Shown one piece after another: positions 16,709 through 25,322 of a stretch of DNA of 32,521 nucleotides (within the stretch, counting starts at the first letter, position 1; every line of letters starts with the position of its first letter). The position numbers and the translations under genes were made by a program. The stretch comes from an uncultured Eubacterium sp. (GTDB lineage: Bacteria > Bacillota > Clostridia > Lachnospirales > Lachnospiraceae), in contig CAOKNO010000028.1 in the NCBI GenBank assembly GCA_948470065.1, positions 1 through 32,521 of the forward strand. The letters are read 5' to 3'. The notes under the pieces were generated by a model. The model saw nothing but the letters and a program-made list of their open reading frames with translations, was not told the DNA's origin and did no database searches.

Positions 16709-18472
16709 ATGGAGAAATGGGTAGTGTCTGCAAAACGTGCAGATTTTAAGCAAATAGCGCGGCGGTTTGGGATTGACCAGGTAACCGCCCGGATTATCCG
16801 GAACAGGGATATTATTGGGGAAGATGCGATAGAAGAGTATCTCCATGCGACGTTGGAGCAGTTCCACAGTCCTTGGAAAATGAAGGATATGGAAACGGGG
16901 GTATCCATCCTGCAAAGGAAGCTTAAGGAGAGGAAGCATATCCGTGTGATAGGCGATTATGATATAGACGGCGTCTTTTCGGCCTATATTTTGTATTCTG
17001 CGCTTCGACGCTGCGGGGGCGAGGTGGACTACGCGATCCCGCACCGGATTATAGATGGGTATGGATTGAATGCGCGCCTGGTCAGGCAGGCCAGGGAAGA
17101 TGGGGTAGATACGATATTGACTTGTGACAATGGGATTGCGGCAGCCGAGGAAATCGCGTTGGCAAAAGACCTTGGGATAGATGTGGTCATCACCGATCAC
17201 CATGAGGTTCCATACCAGGAAGCTGCCGATGGGACGCGCCAGTACCAGATCCCTTTGGCGGATGCAGTAATAAACCCCAAACAGCCGGATTGTACGTATC
17301 CATTTTCAAGCCTGTGCGGCGCGGCGGTAGCATTTAAGCTTGTGCAGGCGTTGTATGAAGCGATGGGGATACCAGAGGAGGAAGCGTTTTCCTTTCTGGA
17401 GTATGCGGCATTCGCTACGATCGGCGACGTCATGGATCTGGTAGGGGAGAACCGGACGTTGGTGAAGGAAGGGTTAAAGGCGCTGAACCATACTAGGAAT
17501 TATGGGCTGCGCGCCCTTGCAGCCCGCAACCAGATTCCTATGGGCACGATAAAGCCATACCATGTCGGCTTTGTCCTAGGGCCTTGTATCAATGCTTGCG
17601 GCCGCCTGGACACAGCGGAGCGGGCGCTAAGGCTGCTTCTTGCAGAGGACGAATATGCGGCGGCGGCCTACGCTGGGGAACTGTATGATTTGAACCTGAG
17701 CCGGAAGGAAATGACGGAACAAGGCACGCAGGAAGCCATTGCCCTGGTGGAGGGATCTTCCTTGAAGCAAGATAAGGTGCTTGTTGTGTTCCTGCCGGAC
17801 TGCCATGAGAGCCTGGCAGGGATTATTGCAGGGCGGATCCGGGAGCAGTACAACCGCCCGGCGTTTCTATTGACGAAGAGTGCGGACGGCGTAAAGGGTT
17901 CGGGCCGTTCCATTGAAGCCTACTCCATGTTTGAGGAAATGTCAAAATGTAAGGAATTGTTTACAAAATACGGGGGCCATCCGATGGCGGCAGGGCTGTC
18001 TTTGCCGGAGGAGAACGTGGATGTGTTCCGCAGGAGGCTGAATGAATATACCTCTCTGACGGAGGATGATCTCCGGGGGAAAATTGTAATTGACGTGCCG
18101 ATGCCACTGGATTATATTTCCAAACCACTGATCGAGGAGTTCCAATTGTTAGAGCCATTTGGGAAATCCAACGAAAAGCCGGTGTTTGCGGATCGGAACA
18201 TCCGTATTATGTCGCTTGGGGTGTTTGGGCAGAAGAGGAATGTGTGCAGGATGCATATCAGAAGCCAAGGCGGGACAGAGTTAGAAGCCGTATATTTTGG
18301 GCAGATAGATGTTTTTTTAAGCTTTCTGGAAGAAAAATATGGGACGTATGCCTTACGGCAGGCAATGCAGGGGCAAGAAGGGGATTTGTACGTTTCCTTT
18401 CTTTACTATCCGGAAATCAACGTATATAATGGAAGGGAAAGCCTGCAGGTGATTGTGAAGAATTATTGTTAG
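16709..18472 (+). CDS. recJ: Single-stranded-DNA-specific exonuclease RecJ
   Basis: This is a 5'-3' ssDNA exonuclease used in recombination and repair, 587 residues. Catalytic motifs are DYDIDG (83-88, metal ligands), LTCDNGI and ITDHHE (Asp163, His164, His165). The DHHA1 block follows, with FLPDCHESLAGIIAGRIRE, GSGRSIEAYSMFEEM and KYGGHPMAAGLSLPEENV, and then a C-terminal OB-fold (about 460-587). The protein is near the short end of RecJ sizes and lacks the long C-terminal extension found in Bacillus. The start lies 8 nt after truA's stop with AGGGGAAG ahead of it. This is the second DHH-family protein in the window, but it is not closely similar to the one at 14785-15837. Confidence 0.95.
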   Translation: MEKWVVSAKRADFKQIARRFGIDQVTARIIRNRDIIGEDAIEEYLHATLEQFHSPWKMKDMETGVSILQRKLKERKHIRVIGDYDIDGVFSAYILYSALRRCGGEVDYAIPHRIIDGYGLNARLVRQAREDGVDTILTCDNGIAAAEEIALAKDLGIDVVITDHHEVPYQEAADGTRQYQIPLADAVINPKQPDCTYPFSSLCGAAVAFKLVQALYEAMGIPEEEAFSFLEYAAFATIGDVMDLVGENRTLVKEGLKALNHTRNYGLRALAARNQIPMGTIKPYHVGFVLGPCINACGRLDTAERALRLLLAEDEYAAAAYAGELYDLNLSRKEMTEQGTQEAIALVEGSSLKQDKVLVVFLPDCHESLAGIIAGRIREQYNRPAFLLTKSADGVKGSGRSIEAYSMFEEMSKCKELFTKYGGHPMAAGLSLPEENVDVFRRRLNEYTSLTEDDLRGKIVIDVPMPLDYISKPLIEEFQLLEPFGKSNEKPVFADRNIRIMSLGVFGQKRNVCRMHIRSQGGTELEAVYFGQIDVFLSFLEEKYGTYALRQAMQGQEGDLYVSFLYYPEINVYNGRESLQVIVKNYC

Positions 18473-18498
18473 TAGAAAAGGCAAAAGGAGGCAGCCGG

Positions 18499-19494
18499 AT
18501 GTTTGGGATGAACAAGAAGCAGGAGGAACGGGATCAGGAAGCCGAATTGGAGGTGAAAAAGGAACTGTCTGCCAAACAGGCAGAAGCAGATAAGTATGCG
18601 AAGCAATTAGAAGAAACAACCAGTAAGCTGCAAGAATCGTGCGAAGCATCAAAGGCAGGCGTTGCGGCAATGGAAGAGGTACAAAAGGAACTAGAAGGAC
18701 GCCTTGGCGAATTGGCGGATACGATCCATCAGGCAGTAGAAGAAGCAAAGAAACAGGAGGAATCGCAGAGGAGCCTGCAGCGGGAGGCGGAACGCGTTGT
18801 GAAAGAGTCCGGGACGTCCGAGGACAGCTATAAAAAGTGCGTCGGGAAAATCCAGAAGCAGGAGGCGGAACTGATGGAACTGATTGTCCAGTCGGATCAG
18901 GTCATTTCCCCGGTCGGGATCTTCCAGCCTGTCGCGATGCAGATGCAGCAGGAGTTAGATGGGATGCGCCAGTGCATCGGCGGGATGGGAGCGCTTGGAA
19001 GACAGATGGAGATGCGTGCGCTGAACGCAGCGATCGAAGCAGGAAGGATGGGGGGAGACGGCAGGGACTTTGTGAAGGCGGCAGAGGAAGTAAGGGAACT
19101 GTCAGGGCAGTATGCACAGTCTGCTTCTTTGTTGGAAGGCAAGCTGTCTGCTGTTTCGGCAAAGCTAGAGGAAGCGAAGGAGCAGATGGCGCACCTCGCG
19201 CAGTTGATGAAGAACCAGAACAGCCGCCTAGAGCGGAATACGCAGGAATTGGGCAGTTATCTTGGGGAATTGGAGGAATACGGCGCGGCAAGGCTTGCAG
19301 AAAGGATAGAAGGGTTGGCAAAATCCGTAGGAGAGGCTGCTGCACAGACAGGGGAGTTTGTAAAGCAGAGCCGTTCGGCGGAAGATTGCACAAGGCAGGC
19401 TGGAAGGGAGTTCGCCCGGCAGCAGGCTAAGGCGGCGGACGCCTTGCGGAGCAAGGGGAAGGAGTACGAGAGATGGCTTAGGACGCTATCGTAA
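18499..19494 (+). CDS. Soluble coiled-coil protein with chemoreceptor-like signalling tip
   Basis: The 331-residue product is highly charged and almost wholly helical, without a signal peptide, membrane helix or sensor domain. Residues 172-200 (MRALNAAIEAGRMGGDGRDF, then VKAAEEVRELS) match the hairpin tip of methyl-accepting chemotaxis proteins, whose consensus is LALNAAIEAARAGE.GRGFAVVAEEVR. Long coiled coils flank the tip (about 10-130 and 205-320). I infer a cytosolic MCP-like scaffold or signalling protein. No CheA, CheW or flagellar gene is nearby. GGAGG lies 7 nt before the ATG at 18499; an in-frame ATG at 18466 is inside recJ. It starts 26 nt after recJ's stop and belongs to the same run. 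The function is unknown. Confidence 0.75.
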   Translation: MFGMNKKQEERDQEAELEVKKELSAKQAEADKYAKQLEETTSKLQESCEASKAGVAAMEEVQKELEGRLGELADTIHQAVEEAKKQEESQRSLQREAERVVKESGTSEDSYKKCVGKIQKQEAELMELIVQSDQVISPVGIFQPVAMQMQQELDGMRQCIGGMGALGRQMEMRALNAAIEAGRMGGDGRDFVKAAEEVRELSGQYAQSASLLEGKLSAVSAKLEEAKEQMAHLAQLMKNQNSRLERNTQELGSYLGELEEYGAARLAERIEGLAKSVGEAAAQTGEFVKQSRSAEDCTRQAGREFARQQAKAADALRSKGKEYERWLRTLS

Positions 19495-19542
19495 GGTTAG
19501 GCACACATTGACGGAATAGGAATTGGCAGAATGGAGGAAGCA

Positions 19543-20577
19543 ATGAAAAAATACGCAAAACAGATTTTTTGTATTGTGACGGCATGTTTGGTGGCAACAG
19601 CCCAGCCAGCTCCTGTACTGGCTGCAGCGGCAGAAACGGATGAAACAGATGTTATGGCGCCCATCCAGGGAGAGGAAACAGAAACCGGGGAAGAGGCGCA
19701 AGAGGATGCAGGGCAGCAGGAAGGCACACAAGAGGATGCAGGCTCTTTGGATCAAGAAGGGGAAGTGACGGAACCGATTACAAAGGAAGATAAGCCGTTT
19801 TTGGCTCTGGGGGCAAACCTGACCCAACAGCAGTTGGACAAAGTATTGGCGCTTTTGGGCATTCAACCAGAGGAACTTTCCGATTATGACGTAATTTATA
19901 TTACAAACGAAGAAGAGCATGCCTATCTGGGCGATTACGTAGACGCTGGGAAAATCGGGACCAGGGCGTTGTCTTCTGTTTTAGTTGTGAAACGGGAAGC
20001 TGGAAGTGGGATCCATATTACAACGAAGAATATCTCTTACTGCACCATCGGGATGTACAAAAATGCGTTGATTACAGCGGGGATTACCGACGCGGATATT
20101 ATTGTAGCAGGGCCAAGCCCGATTTCCGGCACGGCGGGGCTGGTAGGGGCCATGAAGGCGTATTCCGTAATGACAGGGGAAGAGGTATCGGAAGAAAGCA
20201 TGGATACGGCGTTAAACGAACTTGTGCTTACTGGGGATATTGCAGAAACCATGGGAGATACGGAAAAGGCAGAAGAACTGGTTGCTTATCTGAAACAGGA
20301 GATCATTGAACGAGGGCTGGAATCTGAGGATGAGATCCGTGCGGCGATTGGAGAGGCGTGCGGTCATTTCAATATCAGCCTAGAAGAACATGAAATACAG
20401 GATCTGACGGGATTGCTGCAGAAAATCCAGGACCTGGATTTGGATTTGGACTCCATCAAGCATCAGGCCGAGGCGCTGTATGATAAGCTGTCAAAGATAG
20501 ACGCCGGAGGGTTTTTCGACAAGGTGAAGGCATTTTTCCAATCAATTTTTGACTTTTTCAAAGGATTGTTTTCATAA
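19543..20577 (+). CDS. Secreted DUF1002 protein (YpuA-like)
   Basis: The 344-residue product has a signal peptide (KKYAKQIFCIVTACLVATAQ, cleavage near the AAAAE stretch). An acidic Glu/Gln/Gly-rich linker spans to about residue 80, and the DUF1002 domain follows (about 85-280, LGANLTQQQLDKVLALLGI, YITNEEEHAYLGDYV, ALSSVLVVKREAGSGIHI, GPSPISGTAGLVGAMKAY). A helical C-terminus includes a repetitive QDLDLDLDSIKHQ segment. DUF1002 proteins are common in Bacillota, e.g. Bacillus YpuA; the biochemical role is not known. The ATG at 19543 was chosen because GGAGG precedes it by 5-6 nt and it begins the signal peptide. Its stop overlaps the next start by 1 nt (TAATG). Confidence 0.85.
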   Translation: MKKYAKQIFCIVTACLVATAQPAPVLAAAAETDETDVMAPIQGEETETGEEAQEDAGQQEGTQEDAGSLDQEGEVTEPITKEDKPFLALGANLTQQQLDKVLALLGIQPEELSDYDVIYITNEEEHAYLGDYVDAGKIGTRALSSVLVVKREAGSGIHITTKNISYCTIGMYKNALITAGITDADIIVAGPSPISGTAGLVGAMKAYSVMTGEEVSEESMDTALNELVLTGDIAETMGDTEKAEELVAYLKQEIIERGLESEDEIRAAIGEACGHFNISLEEHEIQDLTGLLQKIQDLDLDLDSIKHQAEALYDKLSKIDAGGFFDKVKAFFQSIFDFFKGLFS

Positions 20578-21398
20578 TGGAAGCTTATACAGGGTTTGCA
20601 GAGATCTATGATTTATTTATGGAGGATGTGCCATATGAGGAATGGGGCAGATATTTGGCGGGGCTGCTCCAGGAATACCAGGTAGAAGATGGGATTGTGC
20701 TGGAACTAGGATGCGGCACAGGGAAGATGACAAGGTATCTTGCACGGGCGGGATACGACATGATTGGCATTGACAATTCCGAAGAGATGCTGCAGGTTGC
20801 GCAGGAAGCTTCCACATATGCCGCGGATCCTTGCCAGGATCCCAACGGGCATATAGGGGAACCAAAGGACATCCTGTACCTTTTGCAGGATATGCGGGAG
20901 TTTGAACTCTATGGGACAGTCCGCGCAGCCGTAAGCGTCTGCGATTCTATCAACTATATCCTAGAAGAGGAAGAACTGCTCCAAGTATTCTGCCTAGTGG
21001 ATAATTACCTAGATCCAGGCGGCGTTTTTATCTTTGATTTGAATACGTGTTACAAATACCGGGAAGTACTAGGAGAAGCCACGATTTGCGAAAACCGCGA
21101 GGAAGGAAGCTTCCTGTGGGAAAATTATTACGACGAAACAACTGGGATAAACCAGTATGATATGACCTTCTTTGTAAAGGCGCAGGAAACAGGCAGCGGC
21201 GGGGAATCCCTGTACCGTAGATTTGAAGAAACACATTTCCAGCGCGGCTACGAGCTTACACAGGTACAAGCCTTGCTACGCCAGGCAGGGATGGAGGTTG
21301 CCGCCGTTTATGACGCCTTTACCCATGCGCCTCCACAGGAAGACAGCGAACGCGTCTATGTGGTAGCCAGAGAGTGTAAGAAGGCAGGCAAAAAATAG
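20577..21398 (+). CDS. SAM-dependent methyltransferase, class I
   Basis: The 273-residue product has a Rossmann methyltransferase fold. Motif I is VLELGCGTG (41-49), followed by GYDMIGIDNSEEML (acidic loop binding the ribose of SAM), the DMREFEL post-motif and FIFDLNTCYKYREVLG. Similar proteins are annotated only as class I methyltransferases; the substrate cannot be read. The start codon overlaps the stop of the DUF1002 gene (TAATG), implying coupled translation. hslO begins 24 nt downstream. Confidence 0.88.
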   Translation: MEAYTGFAEIYDLFMEDVPYEEWGRYLAGLLQEYQVEDGIVLELGCGTGKMTRYLARAGYDMIGIDNSEEMLQVAQEASTYAADPCQDPNGHIGEPKDILYLLQDMREFELYGTVRAAVSVCDSINYILEEEELLQVFCLVDNYLDPGGVFIFDLNTCYKYREVLGEATICENREEGSFLWENYYDETTGINQYDMTFFVKAQETGSGGESLYRRFEETHFQRGYELTQVQALLRQAGMEVAAVYDAFTHAPPQEDSERVYVVARECKKAGKK

Positions 21399-21422
21399 GA
21401 TAGATAGAAAGCAGGAAGTCAG

Positions 21423-22307
21423 ATGGAAGATTATATTGTAAGGGCGACGGCCGCAGACGGCCAGATACGTGCATTTGCCATAACTTCCCGGAGCCTGGTG
21501 GAACAGGCGAGGGTTTACCACAATACCAGCCCAATTATGACGGCGGCGCTTGGGCGGCTGTTAAGCGGCGGGGCAATGATGGGCGTCATGATGAAAGGGG
21601 AAGAGGATTTGCTGACCCTTCAGATAAAATGTGAAGGGCCTGCAAAAGGGATGGCAGTGACAGCGGATAGCCAGGGGAATGTCAAAGGATATCCCAAGGC
21701 GCCGGACGTGATGCTGCCGCCAAATGCAAATGGGAAGCTGGATGTCGGCGGCGCGCTTGGCAGGGGCGTCTTAAGCGTCATCAAGGATTTGGGGCTGAAA
21801 GAGCCGTACGTAGGGCAGGTGGAGCTGCAGACGTCGGAAATTGCAGAAGACCTGACATATTATTTCGCACTTTCTGAGCAAGCGCCGTCGGCAGTAGGCT
21901 TGGGAGTGCTGATGGATAAGGAGAATACGGTAAAACAGGCAGGTGGGTTTATCCTTCAGGCTTTGCCCAATACAGAAGAGGAAGTCCTTGCAGCCCTCGA
22001 ACAGAAGGTGGCGGAGATCGCTTCCGTGACAGAACTGTTAGAGCAAGGGCTTACCCCGGAACAAATGTTAGAGAGGATCTTAGGGGAACTTGGCATGGAA
22101 GTAACTGCAAAAATCCCTGCCCAATACCGCTGCGACTGTTCGAGGGAACGCGTCGTACGCGCCGTATCCAGCATCGGGGCGGATCAAATCCAGGAAATGA
22201 TTGATGAAAAGGAGCCAGTAGAGATTACTTGCCAGTTCTGCGACAAACGGTACGTGTTTGCCCCAGAGGAATTGGAGATGATCTTAGAAAGGAGCCGCCA
22301 GCGATGA
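21423..22307 (+). CDS. hslO: Redox-regulated chaperone Hsp33
   Basis: This is a cytoplasmic holdase switched on by oxidation. The 294-residue product starts MEDYIVRATAADGQIRAFAI and has the family blocks SRSLVEQARVYHNTSP, GRLLSGGAMMGVMMK and GRGVLSVIKDLGLKEPYVG. The zinc-binding redox switch is intact: Cys237 and Cys239 (CDC) with Cys270 and Cys273 (CQFC). Its stop overlaps the nadE start by 4 nt (ATGA), so the two are translationally coupled. Confidence 0.97.
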   Translation: MEDYIVRATAADGQIRAFAITSRSLVEQARVYHNTSPIMTAALGRLLSGGAMMGVMMKGEEDLLTLQIKCEGPAKGMAVTADSQGNVKGYPKAPDVMLPPNANGKLDVGGALGRGVLSVIKDLGLKEPYVGQVELQTSEIAEDLTYYFALSEQAPSAVGLGVLMDKENTVKQAGGFILQALPNTEEEVLAALEQKVAEIASVTELLEQGLTPEQMLERILGELGMEVTAKIPAQYRCDCSRERVVRAVSSIGADQIQEMIDEKEPVEITCQFCDKRYVFAPEELEMILERSRQR

Positions 22308-24235
22308 AAGATGGGTTTATCCGGGTTGCCGCATTGACTCCGAAGATCAAAGTGGCAGACCCTTTGTATAACAAAGAGGCGATCGTAGAAAAATTAGAAG
22401 AAGCAGAGAAAAAGCGCGCGATGGTTGTAGCGTTCCCAGAACTTTGCATTACAGGCTATACGTGCGGGGATCTGTTTTTGATGGATACGCTGTTAAGCCA
22501 GGCAAAGGCTGCGCTGCTTGCCCTTGCAGAAGAAACGAATGGAAGGAATATGCTGGTATTTGTAGGGCTTCCCATTGCCTATAAAGGCAGGCTATACAAC
22601 GTAGCTGCAGCGCTTGCAAACGGGCAGGTGCTTGGCCTCGTGCCGAAGCTTTGCATCCCCAATTACAATGAGTTTTACGAGGCGCGTTATTTCACGCCAG
22701 GTATGGAGGATGCGGTAGAGGTGGAATTAGAGGAAGGGACGGCTGTGCCGATGGGGAGCCGCCTGCTGTTTTGCCCTGACTGTATGCCGGAACTGAAAAT
22801 TGGCGCAGAGATTTGTGAGGATCTGTGGACGCCAAGGCCGCCTAGCATTTCCCATGCGCTGGCAGGCGCCAACGTTATTGTCAACCTTTCGGCAAGCGAT
22901 GAGATTACAGGCAAAGACCGTTACCGTAAGAGCCTGGTGGAGGGGCAGTCAGCAAGGCTTGTCTGCGGCTACGTCTATGCCAGCGCGGGGGAAGGGGAGT
23001 CGACGCAAGACGTCGTGTATGCGGCTCACAACATGGTTGCAGAAAATGGCATACTGTTAGGGGAGGCAAAGCGTTTTGGGAACGAATCCGTGTATGGGGA
23101 GCTTGATATCCATAGGATTGAGGCACAGCGCAGGCGCATGTCTACGTTCCGTGGGCATACCGCCCCTTACCAGGAAATCCGTTTCCATCTCCGGCAGGAG
23201 CCGCTAACGCTTACACGCTGGATCGACCCGATGCCGTTTGTCCCAGGAGACAAAAAGGAACGCCAGAAACGGTGCGAGGAGATCTTATCCATCCAGTCGA
23301 TGGGATTGAAAAAGCGGCTGGAGCACACAGGGTGCAGGAATGCTGTGATCGGTATTTCCGGCGGCCTGGATTCCACGCTTGCGCTTTTAGTAACGGTACG
23401 GGCGTTTGATCTGTTAGGCTTAGAGCGTGCAGGGATAAAGGCGGTAACGATGCCAGGGTTTGGGACGACGGACCGGACATACCAGAACGCGGTACGCCTT
23501 GTCCAGTGTTTAGGCGCAAGCTTGCAGGAGGTGGATATCAAAGACGCCGTCCGGGTGCATTTTAAAGATATCGGGCAAGAGGAGCATGTACATGATGTGA
23601 CGTATGAAAACGGGCAGGCAAGGGAACGTACCCAGATTTTAATGGACATTGCCAACCAGACGGGCGGGCTTGTTATTGGTACGGGGGATCTGTCTGAACT
23701 GGCGTTGGGATGGGCGACGTACAATGGAGATCATATGTCGATGTATGGGGTAAACGCGTCCGTGCCGAAGACACTGGTGCGCCATCTGGTACAATATTAT
23801 GCCGATGGATATGGGGAAGGGGAGTTAGGGGAAATCCTTAGAGATGTGCTGGATACGCCCGTCAGCCCGGAACTGTTGCCGCCAGAGGACGGGAAGATTT
23901 CCCAGAAGACGGAAGATATCGTAGGGCCGTATGAGCTCCATGATTTTTTCTTATATCATATGCTCCGTTCCGGTTTTGGACCTGCGAAGATATTCCGTCT
24001 GGCAAAGCACGCGTTTTCCAAGGAAGAAGGCGGCTATCCGGAAGATATGATCCTGAACTGGCTGGGCGTGTTTGTCAAACGGTTTTTCTCACAGCAGTTC
24101 AAGCGTTCCTGCCTGCCGGACGGCCCGAAGGTAGGGACTGTGGCGGTATCCCCCAGAGGAGATCTGCGGATGCCCAGCGACGCCAGCGCGGCTGCCTGGT
24201 ACGCGCAAGTTGAGCAGTTGGAGAGGGAAAAGTAA
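22304..24235 (+). CDS. nadE: Glutamine-dependent NAD+ synthetase
   Basis: This enzyme makes NAD from deamido-NAD, glutamine and ATP. The 643-residue product is the two-domain type. The N-terminal glutaminase (nitrilase fold) has the triad Glu46 (FPELCITGY), Lys115 (VPKLCIPNYNEFYEARYF) and Cys171 (GAEICEDLW). The C-terminal synthetase has the ATP-binding SGGLDS (352-357) and GTGDLSELALGWATYNGDHM. The ATG at 22304 overlaps hslO's stop; AGGAG lies about 9 nt upstream. An open frame back to 22229 is inside hslO. It completes the pathway begun by pncB at 8097-9542. The flavodoxin gene overlaps its stop by 1 nt. Confidence 0.97.
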   Translation: MKDGFIRVAALTPKIKVADPLYNKEAIVEKLEEAEKKRAMVVAFPELCITGYTCGDLFLMDTLLSQAKAALLALAEETNGRNMLVFVGLPIAYKGRLYNVAAALANGQVLGLVPKLCIPNYNEFYEARYFTPGMEDAVEVELEEGTAVPMGSRLLFCPDCMPELKIGAEICEDLWTPRPPSISHALAGANVIVNLSASDEITGKDRYRKSLVEGQSARLVCGYVYASAGEGESTQDVVYAAHNMVAENGILLGEAKRFGNESVYGELDIHRIEAQRRRMSTFRGHTAPYQEIRFHLRQEPLTLTRWIDPMPFVPGDKKERQKRCEEILSIQSMGLKKRLEHTGCRNAVIGISGGLDSTLALLVTVRAFDLLGLERAGIKAVTMPGFGTTDRTYQNAVRLVQCLGASLQEVDIKDAVRVHFKDIGQEEHVHDVTYENGQARERTQILMDIANQTGGLVIGTGDLSELALGWATYNGDHMSMYGVNASVPKTLVRHLVQYYADGYGEGELGEILRDVLDTPVSPELLPPEDGKISQKTEDIVGPYELHDFFLYHMLRSGFGPAKIFRLAKHAFSKEEGGYPEDMILNWLGVFVKRFFSQQFKRSCLPDGPKVGTVAVSPRGDLRMPSDASAAAWYAQVEQLEREK

Positions 24236-24738
24236 TGGATTATATGGTAGTGTATTCCAGTAAAACAGGAAATACGAAAAAAATAGCTACTGAGATTTTC
24301 AGCGCGCTTCCTGGTATGTCAAAAGATATGCAGAGCCTAGAAGAGTACAAAGGGAAAGACGCCGATACGTTCTTTATCGGCTTTTGGGTAGACCGGGGGA
24401 CCTGCGATATGTCCGTGATTGAGATGATGTCGAGGCTACACGGTAAAAAAGTCGCGCTGTTTGGCACCTGCGGCATGGGGAAGGGGGAACGGTACTACAA
24501 GGGGATTGAGCAGAAAGTCAAAGTATGGATCCCGGACGACTGCGAATATCTGGGTATCTTCCTCTGCCAGGGGAAGATGCCGATGCAGATCCGGGAGAAA
24601 TATGAGATTTCCAGGGAAGATCCGATACAGGAAGCATGGCGCCGCCAGATCTTAAAGGATTTTGACGAGGCGTTGTTCCATCCGAACGAGGAGGATTTGG
24701 AACATGCAAGGAAGTTTGTGGGACAGATCCTTATGTAA
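24235..24738 (+). CDS. Flavodoxin-family protein
   Basis: The 167-residue product has the N-terminal FMN phosphate loop SSKTGNTKKIA (about residues 8-18) and a flavodoxin-like layout, with FFIGFWVDRGTCD and VALFGTCGMGKGERYY near the isoalloxazine loops. It is probably an electron-transfer flavoprotein or NAD(P)H-linked flavin protein; the partner is unknown. The start codon overlaps the stop of nadE (TAATG), so it is the last gene of the coupled hslO-nadE set. A later ATG (24244) is possible. A repeat element and hairpins follow. Confidence 0.85.
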   Translation: MDYMVVYSSKTGNTKKIATEIFSALPGMSKDMQSLEEYKGKDADTFFIGFWVDRGTCDMSVIEMMSRLHGKKVALFGTCGMGKGERYYKGIEQKVKVWIPDDCEYLGIFLCQGKMPMQIREKYEISREDPIQEAWRRQILKDFDEALFHPNEEDLEHARKFVGQILM

Positions 24739-24763
24739 GGGGCAAAAGCCAGCGGCCAAATAT

Positions 24764-24826
24764 CCGCGCGAGCGCGGCTACTTGGCTAAGTGCCATAGGG
24801 GTACATTGCTCGCGGGAATAAAAAAC
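24764..24826 (+). repeat. Dispersed 3'-end element after the flavodoxin gene
   Basis: This contains CGCGAGC (24767-24773) and its reverse complement GCTCGCG (24808-24814), followed by GGAATAAAAAA. The blocks GCGCGGCTACTTGGCTAAG and CGCGGGAATAAAAA recur at 14781-14820 at the 3' end of the DHH gene. It may work as a terminator. It lies 25 nt after the flavodoxin stop. Confidence 0.6.
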
Positions 24827-24895
24827 GGGAAATCCCACAAGTAAGCGAATGGAACAAGGGATAACATACCATGTGTTCCAAAAGGGGGATTTCCC
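24827..24895. terminator. Nested hairpin, probable terminator
   Basis: GGGAAATCCC (24827-24836) pairs with GGGATTTCCC (24886-24895). Inside it GGAACA (24851-24856) pairs with TGTTCC (24874-24879). A T-rich run (TTATTTTTAAT) follows on the plus strand. The position between the flavodoxin gene and the convergent small membrane-protein gene suits a bidirectional terminator. Confidence 0.55.
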
Positions 24896-24927
24896 AAGCT
24901 TATTTTTAATCCTGGTGGCCAGCAAGC

Positions 24928-25206
24928 TTATTCTTCGGCGCTGTCGTCCGTACTGTCTGTATGTTCTGCGGTAACGCTGTTCATGTAGTCGTTCAATGCA
25001 TTAAGATCTACTTCCGTCTGCGTCACCTTTGTATCGTCCCCAGAACGGAAATAGCCGTATGCGGAATATCCAATCCATCCAATGGCTGCAACGCAGATTA
25101 CGGACGCGCATGCAACGGAAAGATTGTGTTTCAGCTTCTCTTTCTTCATGGTTTTCTTGCGGTTTGCTTTTTCCTCTTTATAACGGTTTACTTTCTCTTG
25201 GCTCAT
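24928..25206 (-). CDS. Small single-pass membrane protein
   Basis: The 92-residue product has a very basic N-terminus (KVNRYKEEKANRKKTMKKEK), one membrane helix (about residues 29-50, LSVACASVICVAAIGWIGYS) and an acidic tail ending TDSTDDSAEE. By the positive-inside rule the tail should be outside. I recognise no family. The second ATG (25206) is preferred because AAGGAG stands 7-8 nt upstream; the first (25212) is too close. It diverges from thyA across a 116-bp region and is tail-on to the flavodoxin gene. Confidence 0.7.
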   Translation of the reverse strand: MSQEKVNRYKEEKANRKKTMKKEKLKHNLSVACASVICVAAIGWIGYSAYGYFRSGDDTKVTQTEVDLNALNDYMNSVTAEHTDSTDDSAEE

Positions 25207-25241
25207 AATCATTCTCCTTGCTTTTCTTGTAAATTGTTCTT

Positions 25242-25266
25242 AATAACAAAACTGTTATTGATTATA
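25242..25266. promoter_or_regulatory. Inverted repeat and minus-strand -10 between the small membrane protein and thyA
   Basis: AATAACA (25242-25248) and TGTTATT (25253-25259) form a perfect 7-bp inverted repeat. Next to it, 25261-25266 reads TATAAT on the minus strand. It could be an operator or promoter for the divergent pair. No good -35 was found. Confidence 0.3.
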
Positions 25267-25322
25267 CACCATTTTCGTGAAAAAATCATGTAAAAATTAA
25301 AAAAATTTTCGGAGGGAATCCA

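Noticed and set aside
16292..17203. A 303-codon open frame on the minus strand
   Set aside because: It lies across truA and recJ, whose catalytic motifs are intact on the plus strand; it has no ribosome site and no family motif.
22229..22303. nadE start inside hslO at 22229
   Set aside because: The extra 25 residues come from the hslO coding region in another frame; the ATGA overlap at 22304 with a ribosome site is the better start.
24662..24844. A 60-codon plus-strand open frame across the 3'-end element
   Set aside because: It overlaps the flavodoxin gene in another frame; the RGYLAKCHRG-like part is only translated repeat DNA.
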